From Evansella sp. LMS18 (GTDB lineage: Bacteria; Bacillota; Bacilli; Bacillales; Salisediminibacteriaceae): DNA of 64,000 nucleotides. This document shows positions 53,015 through 61,547 of the stretch, one piece after another. The notes beneath the pieces were generated by a model. The model searched no databases and was not told the DNA's origin. It saw nothing but the letters and a program-made list of their open reading frames with translations. The stretch spans positions 1,364,001 to 1,428,000 of the forward strand of contig NZ_CP093301.1 in assembly GCF_024362785.1 (NCBI RefSeq), written 5' to 3'. Position 1 is the first letter of the stretch, and every line of letters starts with the position of its first letter. The position numbers and the translations under genes are program-made.

Positions 53015-53136
53015 CTCTTAGGTCTTGTTTCAGATTCGTTATCAGTTCATCAGAATCATTTTCGATTCACAACTTCACCATAACCTTAATTATAGGCTAA
53101 TAAAATGACATATTCCAGACACATTTACATATTTTC

Positions 53137-53153
53137 TTGGCATGATTCTTGCT
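53137..53153 (+). promoter_or_regulatory. sigma-54 promoter of the symporter/peptidase operon
   Basis: TTGGCATGATTCTTGCT has GG and GC 10 bases apart, fitting the -24/-12 consensus. Predicted start near 53163, giving a leader of about 105 nt that contains the hairpin element copy 2. Confidence 0.85.
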
Positions 53154-53186
53154 ACCTATTAAAAGTGACAAAACAAAAGCTTCATA

Positions 53187-53254
53187 TTTATCCCGATTTG
53201 TTCAACTAACAATCAGTGGGGGAATCCCCCCACTGATTGAAGGCTCACTTTATA
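53187..53254 (+). repeat. dispersed ~70-bp hairpin element, copy 2 (mRNA leader)
   Basis: A 13-bp perfect stem, CAATCAGTGGGGG (53210-53222) with its complement (53227-53239), loop AATC. Flanks TTTATCCCGATTTGTTCAA and GGCTCACTTTATA match copy 1 read on the minus strand. The element ends where the AAGGAGG ribosome binding site of the next gene begins. No T run follows, so it is not a simple terminator. Confidence 0.85.
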
Positions 53255-53267
53255 AGGAGGTGAATAA

Positions 53268-53420
53268 ATGAATACCCATGTATTTATCCTGTTTTTCAAC
53301 GCCTTCCTTACTACGCTCCTTTCATCTGGAATAGTTATCTGGATATTACGGAAGCAGTATTTGCCTGTTATCAGGAAACTGGAAAAGGAAGAAGAAGAAA
53401 AGCAGAAGAATATCAACTAA
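53268..53420 (+). CDS. small membrane protein accompanying the symporter
   Basis: A 50-residue protein with one N-terminal transmembrane helix (FILFFNAFLTTLLSSGIVIW) and a highly charged cytoplasmic tail (RKLEKEEEEKQKN). Start supported by AAGGAGG 7 bases before the ATG. It lies 36 bp before the symporter gene. Tiny accessory proteins of this kind precede other SSS-family carriers in Bacilli; a role in assembly or stability is inferred. Confidence 0.8.
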   Translation: MNTHVFILFFNAFLTTLLSSGIVIWILRKQYLPVIRKLEKEEEEKQKNIN

Positions 53421-53456
53421 TCACAGAATCAAGACAGATTCTTCAGGAGGAAAATT

Positions 53457-55055
53457 ATGACTCAGGTTATCTTTTTTATCGTACTGGCAATCTATGTTTT
53501 TGCCGGGGCCATCGTTGCCCGTTTCGTTAAAACGAAAGACGATTTCTATGTAATGGGAGAAAGAGGCTCTACCGTATTAATAGTCGGAACTTTAGCTGCT
53601 ACATATTTAAGTGCAGTAACTTTAATGGGGATCGCCGGCCAGTCATATGCAGAAGGCCCGCTTGTTATAGCTGCTCTCGGCTCTTTTGGTGCCTGGCTTG
53701 GGACACTCATTGCCGTCATTTACATAGGCAGAAAGATGAAAGCTTTAGACTGTAAGACAATGCCGGACTTTTTCGAAAAACGATTTAAAAACAATACAGT
53801 AAGTATTATTGCCTTAATTATCATGATTATCGGCCTTCTTGGTTACGGTGTAATTCAGCTGATCGGGGCGGGCCTTGTACTAAGCTCTGTTACGGGGATT
53901 TCTTTCGAATGGATGATCATATTATTCACTGTGGCCCTCCTTGTGTTTTGTGCACTTGGCGGAATGTACGGCGTGGTCATCACCGATACGATTATGTTCT
54001 TTACGATGCTTGCCATCTCTATCATTATAGCACCAATGATTATGGGGCAGGCCACCTTCGGGGAAATGAAGGCCCTCGCAGACACCATTCCTTTCTACTG
54101 GACAATAGGCGGGGCTGAACAACGTCCACTTGGATGGTCTATTTCCCAGTTCTTAGTCTGGATTCTGTTCTTTGCATGTACACCAGCTCTAGTATCCAGG
54201 GTGTTCCCGGCTAAAAATGATTTTGTCATTCTTAAAGCTGCGGTTATCGGCGTTTTCCTTGCTCCATTCATGCAGGTAACAGTTTTCCTTGCAGCTGGAG
54301 GAATGCAGGTACTTCAGCCAGGAATCCAGGACCTTGATAACGTCATGGTTATCGGCTTCCTTGAACATGTACCAGCAGGTCTCGGAGGAATCGGTCTTGC
54401 CGGTCTGATGGCATCCATTATGTCCACCGCTTCTACTTTATTTGTATTAACAGGCTTCGCATTGGCTCGGGACCTTTATGAACATCTATTTGGAAAAGGA
54501 AAAGAAATCAGCGAAAAAAGAAGCCTTATGCTTGGAAGATACGCCCAGGTTTTCATAGCAGTGGTTGTCTGTCTCATCGCAATCTCACGGCCTTCTGCTA
54601 TTTACTGGATATCCATTTATGCTGGTTCTATCTTCGCAGTAGGCTGGCTTCCGACGATTGTTGGCGGTCTTGAATGGAAACGCATGAATAGTAAAGCGGC
54701 AACAGGAAGTATGCTTATCGCAACAAGCACCTTCGTTATCGTTGACGAGCTTGTAAGGCGGGAAATCATTACACTCCCTGTCCATATCGATTCACTGATG
54801 ATTTCCTTCGCTGTTGGTGTGCTTTCACTGATTGTCATTGCCCTCGTAACGAAGCCTACGGATTACGAGCTGGATTACTATCATAAGATGAAAAAGACAA
54901 GCTTGTCTCACAGCACGATTAAATCGATCCTGGCGGAAGAAAAAGGGCTCGTTAAGCTTAAAAAAGAGTACCGCCAGACAATGATTATTTCCGTCGCATT
55001 TATTGGCATAGCAGCAATCGTCTGGGGTTATTTCTTCATCATGCTTGGTCTTTAA
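53457..55055 (+). CDS. sodium:solute symporter (SSS family)
   Basis: A 532-residue membrane protein with about thirteen helices. Family marks include TLAATYLSAVTLMGIAG near helix 2, GLLGYGVIQLIGAG, and GIGLAGLMASIMSTASTLFVLTG, which holds the Na2-site Ser/Thr residues. It is in the PanF/proline-permease branch and would import an amino acid, peptide-like or carbamoyl compound with Na+, fitting the two amidohydrolases that follow and a sodium-using alkaliphile. Confidence 0.9.
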   Translation: MTQVIFFIVLAIYVFAGAIVARFVKTKDDFYVMGERGSTVLIVGTLAATYLSAVTLMGIAGQSYAEGPLVIAALGSFGAWLGTLIAVIYIGRKMKALDCKTMPDFFEKRFKNNTVSIIALIIMIIGLLGYGVIQLIGAGLVLSSVTGISFEWMIILFTVALLVFCALGGMYGVVITDTIMFFTMLAISIIIAPMIMGQATFGEMKALADTIPFYWTIGGAEQRPLGWSISQFLVWILFFACTPALVSRVFPAKNDFVILKAAVIGVFLAPFMQVTVFLAAGGMQVLQPGIQDLDNVMVIGFLEHVPAGLGGIGLAGLMASIMSTASTLFVLTGFALARDLYEHLFGKGKEISEKRSLMLGRYAQVFIAVVVCLIAISRPSAIYWISIYAGSIFAVGWLPTIVGGLEWKRMNSKAATGSMLIATSTFVIVDELVRREIITLPVHIDSLMISFAVGVLSLIVIALVTKPTDYELDYYHKMKKTSLSHSTIKSILAEEKGLVKLKKEYRQTMIISVAFIGIAAIVWGYFFIMLGL

Positions 55056-55126
55056 AAAGTTTTTACAGAAACAGGGCCGTGCACAGTCTGCCCCTGACTT
55101 CCTGACCAAAGAAAGGAGCATCATTT

Positions 55127-56407
55127 ATGTCCATCGAAAAACAACAGCAGCTCGTTTTTGAAGAGATCGACAAGTCCTGGGAGGAGGAACTGGCCTTCCT
55201 TCAGAAAATCGGCCGCTTCAAAAGTACTTTAGGAAATGAAACAGCATTACAAAACTATTTAGCAGACTATTTTAAAGAAGAGCTCGAGCTGGAAGTTGAT
55301 AAGTTTGTCCCTGATATGAAAGAGCTCTCAAGCCACCCTGCCTTTTCTTCTCCGGAATGGTCTTATGACGGCCGCCCGGTAGTTGTTGGAAAAGCCGAAG
55401 CAGAAGGCCCTAAAAAGGGAAAAAGCTTAATCCTCCAGGGGCATATTGACGTTGTCAGCGCCGAGCCGGAAAAAGAATGGGATTACGACCCCTGGGGCAG
55501 CACGATAGAAGGAAATAAAATGTACGGCCGGGGCATCCAGGATATGAAATCAGGCGTAGCCGCATTTATTTTTGCCTATAAAGCTATAAAAGAAGCAGGA
55601 ATCAAGCTAGATGGGGATGTCCTCCTTCAAAGCGTTATTGAAGAGGAATGCACAGGCAACGGGGCCCTCGCTGCCCTGGAAAGAGGCTACACCGCTGATG
55701 CAGCCCTGATTCCTGAACCGTTCGGGCAGAAGGTTGTCCAGTCCCAGGTAGGAGTAATCTGGGTGCGTGTCAAAGTGAAAGGGTTAGGCGCTCATACAGA
55801 AAGGGCGAGCGAGGCTGTTAATCCAATCGAAAAAGCATATGTGATTGTAGACGCTTTAAAGTCATACAGAGAGCATATTAATTCCCGGGAAAAACATGAA
55901 GACTTTAAACACCACCCTCACCCGCTGAACGTTAACATCGGGAAGTTCCATTCAGGAGACTGGCCTTCCAGCGTTCCTTCCGAGTGTATTTTAGAAGCAC
56001 GGGTCGGCTTTTATCCAGGACAGGATCCCGCGGACATCAAAAAGGAAGTGAAGGACTGGCTATTGGAAGCTGCGGAAAAAGACAGCTGGTTAAAAGAAGT
56101 GCAGCCGGAAATCACTTTCTATGGCTTCCATGCTGACGGGGTTTCTCTCGATGATACGACTCCCCTGTTCCAGACTCTCGATCAGTCTTTTGAAAACGTA
56201 GTAAAGAATCCTCTGGAGCGGACAGTTATCACCTGTACGACAGATATTAAGTATTACAACCTGTACTACGATATCCCGGCGACCTGCTACGGACCTGTCG
56301 GCGGCAATATGCATGGACTGAACGAATGGGTGGATCTTGATAATTTAAAAGAAGTTACTAAAGTATACGCAGACTTCATTTTGCGCTGGTGCGGCACGAA
56401 AAAATAG
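55127..56407 (+). CDS. M20-family peptidase/deacylase (ArgE/DapE-like)
   Basis: A 426-residue zinc hydrolase. Metal ligands are in LQGHIDVVSAEPEKEW (His, then Asp), GRGIQDMKSGVAAF (bridging Asp), the catalytic VIEEECTGNGAL and a C-terminal His in GGNMHGLNEW. The lid domain follows GLGAHTERASEAVNPI. Members remove acyl groups from N-acyl amino acids or split dipeptides. Part of the sigma-54 operon; the N-acyl-type substrate may be imported by the symporter. Confidence 0.88.
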   Translation: MSIEKQQQLVFEEIDKSWEEELAFLQKIGRFKSTLGNETALQNYLADYFKEELELEVDKFVPDMKELSSHPAFSSPEWSYDGRPVVVGKAEAEGPKKGKSLILQGHIDVVSAEPEKEWDYDPWGSTIEGNKMYGRGIQDMKSGVAAFIFAYKAIKEAGIKLDGDVLLQSVIEEECTGNGALAALERGYTADAALIPEPFGQKVVQSQVGVIWVRVKVKGLGAHTERASEAVNPIEKAYVIVDALKSYREHINSREKHEDFKHHPHPLNVNIGKFHSGDWPSSVPSECILEARVGFYPGQDPADIKKEVKDWLLEAAEKDSWLKEVQPEITFYGFHADGVSLDDTTPLFQTLDQSFENVVKNPLERTVITCTTDIKYYNLYYDIPATCYGPVGGNMHGLNEWVDLDNLKEVTKVYADFILRWCGTKK

Positions 56408-56427
56408 ACAGAGGAGACTTAAGCTAT

Positions 56428-57666
56428 ATGGCAGTGAATTCGGAGAGATTAAAAGATAGATTTGACAGACTGGCGGAAATCGGGAAAACAGCAGGCGGCG
56501 GAGTCAGCCGCCTGGCGTTAAGCGACGAGGACAAAGAAGCTAGGGATTTATTCGTTTCCTGGCTGAAGGATTTGGGATTGGAAGTAAAAGTTGATGATCT
56601 CGGCAATATATACGGAATTTTAGCGGGGAAAAATCCGGATGCTGCCCCCCTTGTCATGGGCTCCCACCTCGATTCCGTCCCAAAGGGCGGCAGATATGAC
56701 GGCACGATTGGTGTTTTAGCCGGCCTGGAAGCCGTTGAAAGTTTAATAGAGGATGGGATTGAACCTCAGCAGCCTGTTATCGTGGTGAACTTCACTAACG
56801 AAGAAGGAGCCCGTTTTCCTAAGCCGATGATATCGAGCGGGGTCCTGTCCGGCAAGTTTGCAACAGAGGATATGTATAACCTTGAAGATGACAATGGAAT
56901 TTCGATTGAAGAGGAATTGAACCGGATCGGTTATCTTGGCGACAGGGAAAACAGACTGCAGGAAGCGGATAAATTCTTCGAAGTGCATATTGAACAAGGT
57001 CCTGTTTTGATAGAGAAAGGCGTAAATTTAGGGATTGTGGAAGGCATCCAGGGACTTTCCTGGCATCAGATTACTTATACCGGTGAAACGGACCATGCCG
57101 GCCCTTCACCGATGGAATACCGCCGGGACGCCGGTGTTGGCGCGGTTACAGCGATGAGCCGCCTGTATGAGTGGGTAAAAGACTTGAATGATGAAACATT
57201 GATTACTTTTGGAAAAATAAAGGCCTCGCCCGGGGCAGTAAATGTGATTCCAGGTGAAGTCACCTTTTCCATCGATATCCGCCACCCTGATAAAGGGGTG
57301 CTTGAAGAAAGAATTGAGCAGATGAAACAGACCTTACTTGATACAGCTCTTGAAATGAAGCTCGACAGCCAAATTGAAGATTTAGCTTACATGCCTCCAG
57401 TGGCGTTTTCAGAAGGGCTGACTAATGCGCTCGAGGATATTTGTAAAAACAAAGGTATCTCCTATCACCGGATGTTCAGCGGCGCCGGCCATGATGCCAT
57501 GTATATGAATAAGCTTGCTGAAACAGTCATGATTTTCGTCCCAAGCATCGGCGGAAAAAGCCACAACGAAGCCGAAGAATCCCGCTGGGAGGATGTAGCT
57601 GAAAGTACGAGTTTGTTGTACGAACTTGTGAAGCAGCAGGTTTCAGCTGGCAGCAGGGTGAAGTGA
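56428..57666 (+). CDS. M20-family N-carbamoyl-L-amino-acid hydrolase/allantoate amidohydrolase type
   Basis: A 412-residue M20 enzyme of the HyuC/AllC/UAXA branch. It has MGSHLDSVPKGGRYDGTIGV, VVNFTNEEGARFPKPMISS, FFEVHIEQGPVLIEKG, DHAGPSPMEYRRDAG and SGAGHDAMYM, with the ligands of a two-metal site. It hydrolyses N-carbamoyl or related amide groups, releasing ammonia and CO2. The ATG at 56428 follows GAGGAG; 21 bp after the M20 gene, so cotranscribed. Last gene of the sigma-54 operon. Confidence 0.88.
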   Translation: MAVNSERLKDRFDRLAEIGKTAGGGVSRLALSDEDKEARDLFVSWLKDLGLEVKVDDLGNIYGILAGKNPDAAPLVMGSHLDSVPKGGRYDGTIGVLAGLEAVESLIEDGIEPQQPVIVVNFTNEEGARFPKPMISSGVLSGKFATEDMYNLEDDNGISIEEELNRIGYLGDRENRLQEADKFFEVHIEQGPVLIEKGVNLGIVEGIQGLSWHQITYTGETDHAGPSPMEYRRDAGVGAVTAMSRLYEWVKDLNDETLITFGKIKASPGAVNVIPGEVTFSIDIRHPDKGVLEERIEQMKQTLLDTALEMKLDSQIEDLAYMPPVAFSEGLTNALEDICKNKGISYHRMFSGAGHDAMYMNKLAETVMIFVPSIGGKSHNEAEESRWEDVAESTSLLYELVKQQVSAGSRVK

Positions 57667-57750
57667 AAGTGAATACATTGTTTGGTTGATTCTTTGTTAA
57701 ACAAGGTGTTGAGCAGAGCAGAGGGAAAATGCTTGTTTTGTTTTGATTGA

Positions 57751-57868
57751 CTGAGGGTTTTGGTTAACGGAGATCTTTTTAATTAAGATTTTTAAATTAT
57801 GTTTTTGTTAACTAAGGTTTTTGGTTAACTGAGATTTTGGTTTAATTAAGGTTTTGGATTTACTTAGC
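57751..57868. repeat. degenerate AT-rich direct repeats
   Basis: Six or seven imperfect copies of a motif like AAGGTTTTTGGTTAACTGAG at 16-20-bp spacing between the hyuC-like gene and the 101-bp array. Borders are vague. Confidence 0.5.
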
Positions 57869-57939
57869 AGGCTCGTGTTATCGGCATGGGCCTGTTTTTT
57901 CTTTATGTAGGCTGGGGTGATGGTGGGTTAATACTTCAA

Positions 57940-58472
57940 ACTCGCTTATTCTCACGTATGCTCACTCGTTCATCCTGGCACCTGGGGACCGGGTTCGCTT
58001 GTACCAGGTTCATCGGTGCCACGTTGAGTAGCTTCCTCATTCTTGCTTATTCTCGCGTATGCTCCCTTATTTATCCTGGCACTTTAGTTCCAGGAACGAT
58101 GGTTCCAGGAACCTGGGTGCCATGTTGACGAGCTCCCCCTTCCTCCCTTATCCTCACGCATGCTCGCTTATTCATCCTGGCACTTCGGTTCCAGGAACGA
58201 TGGTTCCAGGAACCTGGGTGCCATGTTGACGAGCTCCCCCTTCCTCCCTTATCCTCACGCATGCTCGCTCATTCATCCTGGCACTTTGGTTCCAGGAACG
58301 TACTCCCTTTTTCTCACGTATACTCCCTCATTCATACTGGCACCTCGGTTCCAGGAACCAGGGGGACACGTTGATCAACTCCCCCATACTCCCTTTTTCT
58401 CACGTATACTCCCTCATTCCTCCTGGCACCTCGGTTCCAGGAACGATGGTTCCAGGAACCTGGGGGACACGT
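57940..58472. repeat. tandem array, ~101-bp unit carrying a long hairpin
   Basis: Six units; CATCCTGGCAC-like cores begin at about 57971, 58072, 58173, 58274, 58333 and 58420, so the first four steps are 101 bp and later units are shortened. Full units hold GTTCCAGGAAC twice, separated by GATG, flanked by TGGCAC and GTGCCA, which together fold into a ~45-nt stem-loop. A second element of the unit is CTTATCCTCACGCATGCTC. It lies between convergent hyuC-like and gabD genes. Confidence 0.88.
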
Positions 58473-58496
58473 CCACACGAAAACAACCAAATTAAC

Positions 58497-58525
58497 AAAA
58501 GAACCAGCCCCAAAAGGCTGGTTCT
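58497..58525 (-). terminator. terminator of gabD
   Basis: GAACCAGCC and GGCTGGTTC form a 9-bp stem with a 6-nt loop, followed by TTTTGTTAATTT on the minus strand. Confidence 0.85.
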
Positions 58526-58538
58526 CCCATTCACTCAC

Positions 58539-59963
58539 TTAAAACCCTACTGAAATATATTTAGTTTCCAGATACTCTTCAATGCCGAAGTGGCCTCCTT
58601 CACGGCCGAGGCCGCTTTCTTTGAAACCGCCGAATGGAGCCTGGGCTACAGACGGAAGGCCGTCATTCAGGCCGACGATTCCGTACTCCAATCCTTCGGA
58701 AATTTCAATTGCTTCACTGATGTCTTTGCTGAATACATACGCTGCAAGACCGTACGGACTGTTGTTTGCACGCTCAATAACTTCTTCCGTGTCCTTAAAA
58801 GTAGCAATCGGTGCAAGTGGTCCGAACGTTTCCTCATTCATGCAAAGCATATCGTCCGTTACCCCTGTGATAACAGTAGGCTCAATGAAGAAACCTTCCT
58901 GCCCCTCAAGCTCACGTCCCCCAAGAACAATCTGTGCACCCTTCTCTTTAGCATCCTTAAGCTGGTTCGCAACTTTGGCGACAGCACGATCGTCGATTAA
59001 CGGGCCGATTTCCACCCCTTCTTCAAGACCGTTACCAACTTTCAACTCAGCAACAGCCTTTGTGAAGGCGTCAACAAAGCTGTCCACTACGGATTCATGG
59101 ACAAAAACACGGTTGGCACATACGCAGGTTTGCCCTGCGTTACGGTATTTTGAGCCGATTAATCCTTGTACAGCTTTTTCAACATCTGCGTTCGCGGTTA
59201 CTATAAATGGTGCATGGCCGCCCAATTCCAGGGAAAGCTTTTTCACTGTATCCGCTGCATTGCGCATGAGCAGTTTCCCAACCTCGGTTGAGCCGGTAAA
59301 CGAAAGTTTTCTCACTCGGCCGTCTTTCATCCACGCATCACCGATTGCTTTCGCGTCACCGGTTACGAGATTGATAACTCCTTTTGGAATGCCGGCTTCC
59401 TCAGCTAGCTCAACTAGTCTGATTGCCGTGAGGGGAGTCAGCTCCGCCGGTTTGATAACTGCTGTACATCCTGCCGCTAGTGCCGGTCCAACTTTTCTCG
59501 TGATCATCGCTGCCGGGAAGTTCCACGGAGTAATTGCAGCAATTACACCAACAGGCTGTTTCTGGACAAGGATGCGCTTACGAGGGTCAGAAGCAGGAAT
59601 CGTCTGCCCGTAAACACGTTTTCCTTCTTCCGCGTACCAGGAAATAAAGCTGTTCGCGTAGTTCACTTCACCGATTGCTTCTTTCAGGGGCTTTCCTTGC
59701 TCCTTCGTCATGAGCTCGCCGATTTCTTCTTTTGCGTCATCAATTAACTGAAACCACTTCATTAAATATGCGCTTCGTTCAGCTGCTGTCTTTTTGGACC
59801 ATGTTTTAAATGCTTCGTGAGCCGCATCCACCGCCTGCTCTGCCTCATCGGCACCCACGGAAGCAACAGATGCGAATACTTCATTTGTTGCCGGGTTTAA
59901 TACTTCGATTTTTTCCTGAGTGTCAATCCACTCTCCGTTAATATAGTTCTTCCAGTGCTTCAT
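58539..59963 (-). CDS. gabD: succinate-semialdehyde dehydrogenase GabD
   Basis: A 474-residue NAD(P)-dependent enzyme oxidising succinate semialdehyde to succinate, the last step of GABA breakdown. Visible are [40 protein letters not shown], catalytic Cys in GQTCVCANR, and [15 protein letters not shown] near the end. Third gene of gabT-gabR-gabD; the 130-bp gap from gabR contains no sigma-54 site. Similar to the enzyme at 23794. Confidence 0.93.
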   Translation of the reverse strand: MKHWKNYINGEWIDTQEKIEVLNPATNEVFASVASVGADEAEQAVDAAHEAFKTWSKKTAAERSAYLMKWFQLIDDAKEEIGELMTKEQGKPLKEAIGEVNYANSFISWYAEEGKRVYGQTIPASDPRKRILVQKQPVGVIAAITPWNFPAAMITRKVGPALAAGCTAVIKPAELTPLTAIRLVELAEEAGIPKGVINLVTGDAKAIGDAWMKDGRVRKLSFTGSTEVGKLLMRNAADTVKKLSLELGGHAPFIVTANADVEKAVQGLIGSKYRNAGQTCVCANRVFVHESVVDSFVDAFTKAVAELKVGNGLEEGVEIGPLIDDRAVAKVANQLKDAKEKGAQIVLGGRELEGQEGFFIEPTVITGVTDDMLCMNEETFGPLAPIATFKDTEEVIERANNSPYGLAAYVFSKDISEAIEISEGLEYGIVGLNDGLPSVAQAPFGGFKESGLGREGGHFGIEEYLETKYISVGF

Positions 59964-60093
59964 TTATGTAAGCCCCCTTTTCATTTCTGCAAAAAAATCA
60001 TTAATTAGTGCAGGCTGTAATTCACGCGCTTAGTTAAAAACCAGAGTCCATCTTCCATGAACTCAAGTTCTACTTTTTCAGAAACATACCTAT

Positions 60094-61449
60094 CTACAGA
60101 TCCGTCACATACTTTTTAACTCTTCTCGCAGCGGAGGACTGGCTGATGCCCAGTGCCTTGGCTACTTTATAAGTAGATTTGTGTTCACTGTATGCCTGCT
60201 GGATCATTGCCCTTTCTACTTCCTCCAGTGTTTCAGGTAGAGTCCGGCCAGCCCCCGATGCCTTATTCTGTGTAAAACTAACAGGTAGATCTCTCACGCC
60301 GACTGTCCCTTCATTCGTCACAACGAGACGCTCCACCATGTTTTCCAGTTCCCGGACGTTCCCTTTCCACTCGTGATCAATAAACGCCTGGAGCACTTTC
60401 GGCGAAAAACGAACCTGCCTGTCATACATGCCGTTAAAATGCTCAAGAAAGTGATCCACAAGGGGGAGGATATCCTCCTTCCTCTCTCGTAACGGGGGAA
60501 TATGGAGGGGTACGACATTCAGCCGGTAGTAGAGATCCCGCCGGAATGTTCCTTGTTCGACCATCTCAGCTAAATCTTTATTTGTAGCTGCAATGATTCT
60601 CAACGAGAGGGAGACTGGCTGCTTCCCTCCTACAGGACGGATTTGTTTTTCCTGGAGCACATGCAGGAGCTTGCTCTGAGCCTGCAGCGACATCTCTCCA
60701 ATTTCGTCGAGGAAGAGGGTTCCATTGTTGGAAAGCTCAATGAGGCCTTTTTTCCCTTCCCGGAAAGCTCCTGTAAAAGCCCCGCCCTCATAGCCGAACA
60801 GCTCCGATTCAATAAGCTGGTCCGGCAGAGCAGCACAGTTAATTTCGTTCAGAACTTCGTCTTTTCTCTGGCTGAGCTGATGGATGGCCCTGACTACCCT
60901 GCTCTTGCCAACCCCTGTTTCTCCGGAGAGCAGCACAGTGGTATCCACTTTAGCAACCTTCCTTACAACAGAAAGAAGCTGCTCCATTTTTCCGCTCTTG
61001 GAAATAAGGCCTTTCACTTCGAGGGGCTCGCTCGCCTCTTTTTTATAAGTGACGAGCTGGTCCTCCATCTCCTCAATCTTATTCCGTAAATGCATGAGCT
61101 CCGTTAAGTCCCTGGAATAGCTGATCACACTTTTCAGCCTGCCATCCGCATCGAACACGGGACGGGTTCGGACATGGAGATAACGGCCAGATTTCGTAAC
61201 CTGGAACAGCTCCATCGGCGTTCTCTTTTCGATGACTTTCAGCGTAGCGGAAGGGTAAAAAATGCCCATCTCTTCTAATTCCTTCACGTGCCGGCCTGTC
61301 AGTTCGTCCGACGACAGGTCGTAATTATTTTCACAGGCCGAATTCACGAGCAGGACGATCCCTTCCGCATCCGTGAGAATGATTTCATCAAACGACGACT
61401 CGAATATATCGATAAGTTCCTCGGTAACGGTGCCTAATGATTTATGCAT
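60094..61449 (-). CDS. gabR: sigma-54-dependent activator of GABA catabolism (GabR, enhancer-binding type)
   Basis: A 451-residue activator: PAS domain in about 10-120 (FDEIILTDAEGIVLLVNSACE), AAA+ domain with LSGETGVGKS, GAFTGA and TLFLDEIGEMSL, and a C-terminal helix-turn-helix (KVAKALGISQSSAARRVKKY). Its place between gabT and gabD and the sigma-54 promoter before gabT match the SigL/GabR gab cluster described in Bacillus thuringiensis. It is unrelated to the MocR-type GabR of B. subtilis. The PAS domain probably senses GABA or its semialdehyde. Confidence 0.9.
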   Translation of the reverse strand: MHKSLGTVTEELIDIFESSFDEIILTDAEGIVLLVNSACENNYDLSSDELTGRHVKELEEMGIFYPSATLKVIEKRTPMELFQVTKSGRYLHVRTRPVFDADGRLKSVISYSRDLTELMHLRNKIEEMEDQLVTYKKEASEPLEVKGLISKSGKMEQLLSVVRKVAKVDTTVLLSGETGVGKSRVVRAIHQLSQRKDEVLNEINCAALPDQLIESELFGYEGGAFTGAFREGKKGLIELSNNGTLFLDEIGEMSLQAQSKLLHVLQEKQIRPVGGKQPVSLSLRIIAATNKDLAEMVEQGTFRRDLYYRLNVVPLHIPPLRERKEDILPLVDHFLEHFNGMYDRQVRFSPKVLQAFIDHEWKGNVRELENMVERLVVTNEGTVGVRDLPVSFTQNKASGAGRTLPETLEEVERAMIQQAYSEHKSTYKVAKALGISQSSAARRVKKYVTDL

Positions 61450-61547
61450 CCTAACCCCCTCCCTGCGAAAAATAGAGCCTTTCTCTTTTGATCAAAATTA
61501 AAGTGTGGCGAAGAAGGAATAGGACCGCTACCTGCCCATCAATTCCG

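Noticed and set aside
53000-53267. Riboswitch or T-box in the symporter leader
   Set aside because: Only a single hairpin element is present, without T-box, anti-terminator or a known aptamer consensus.
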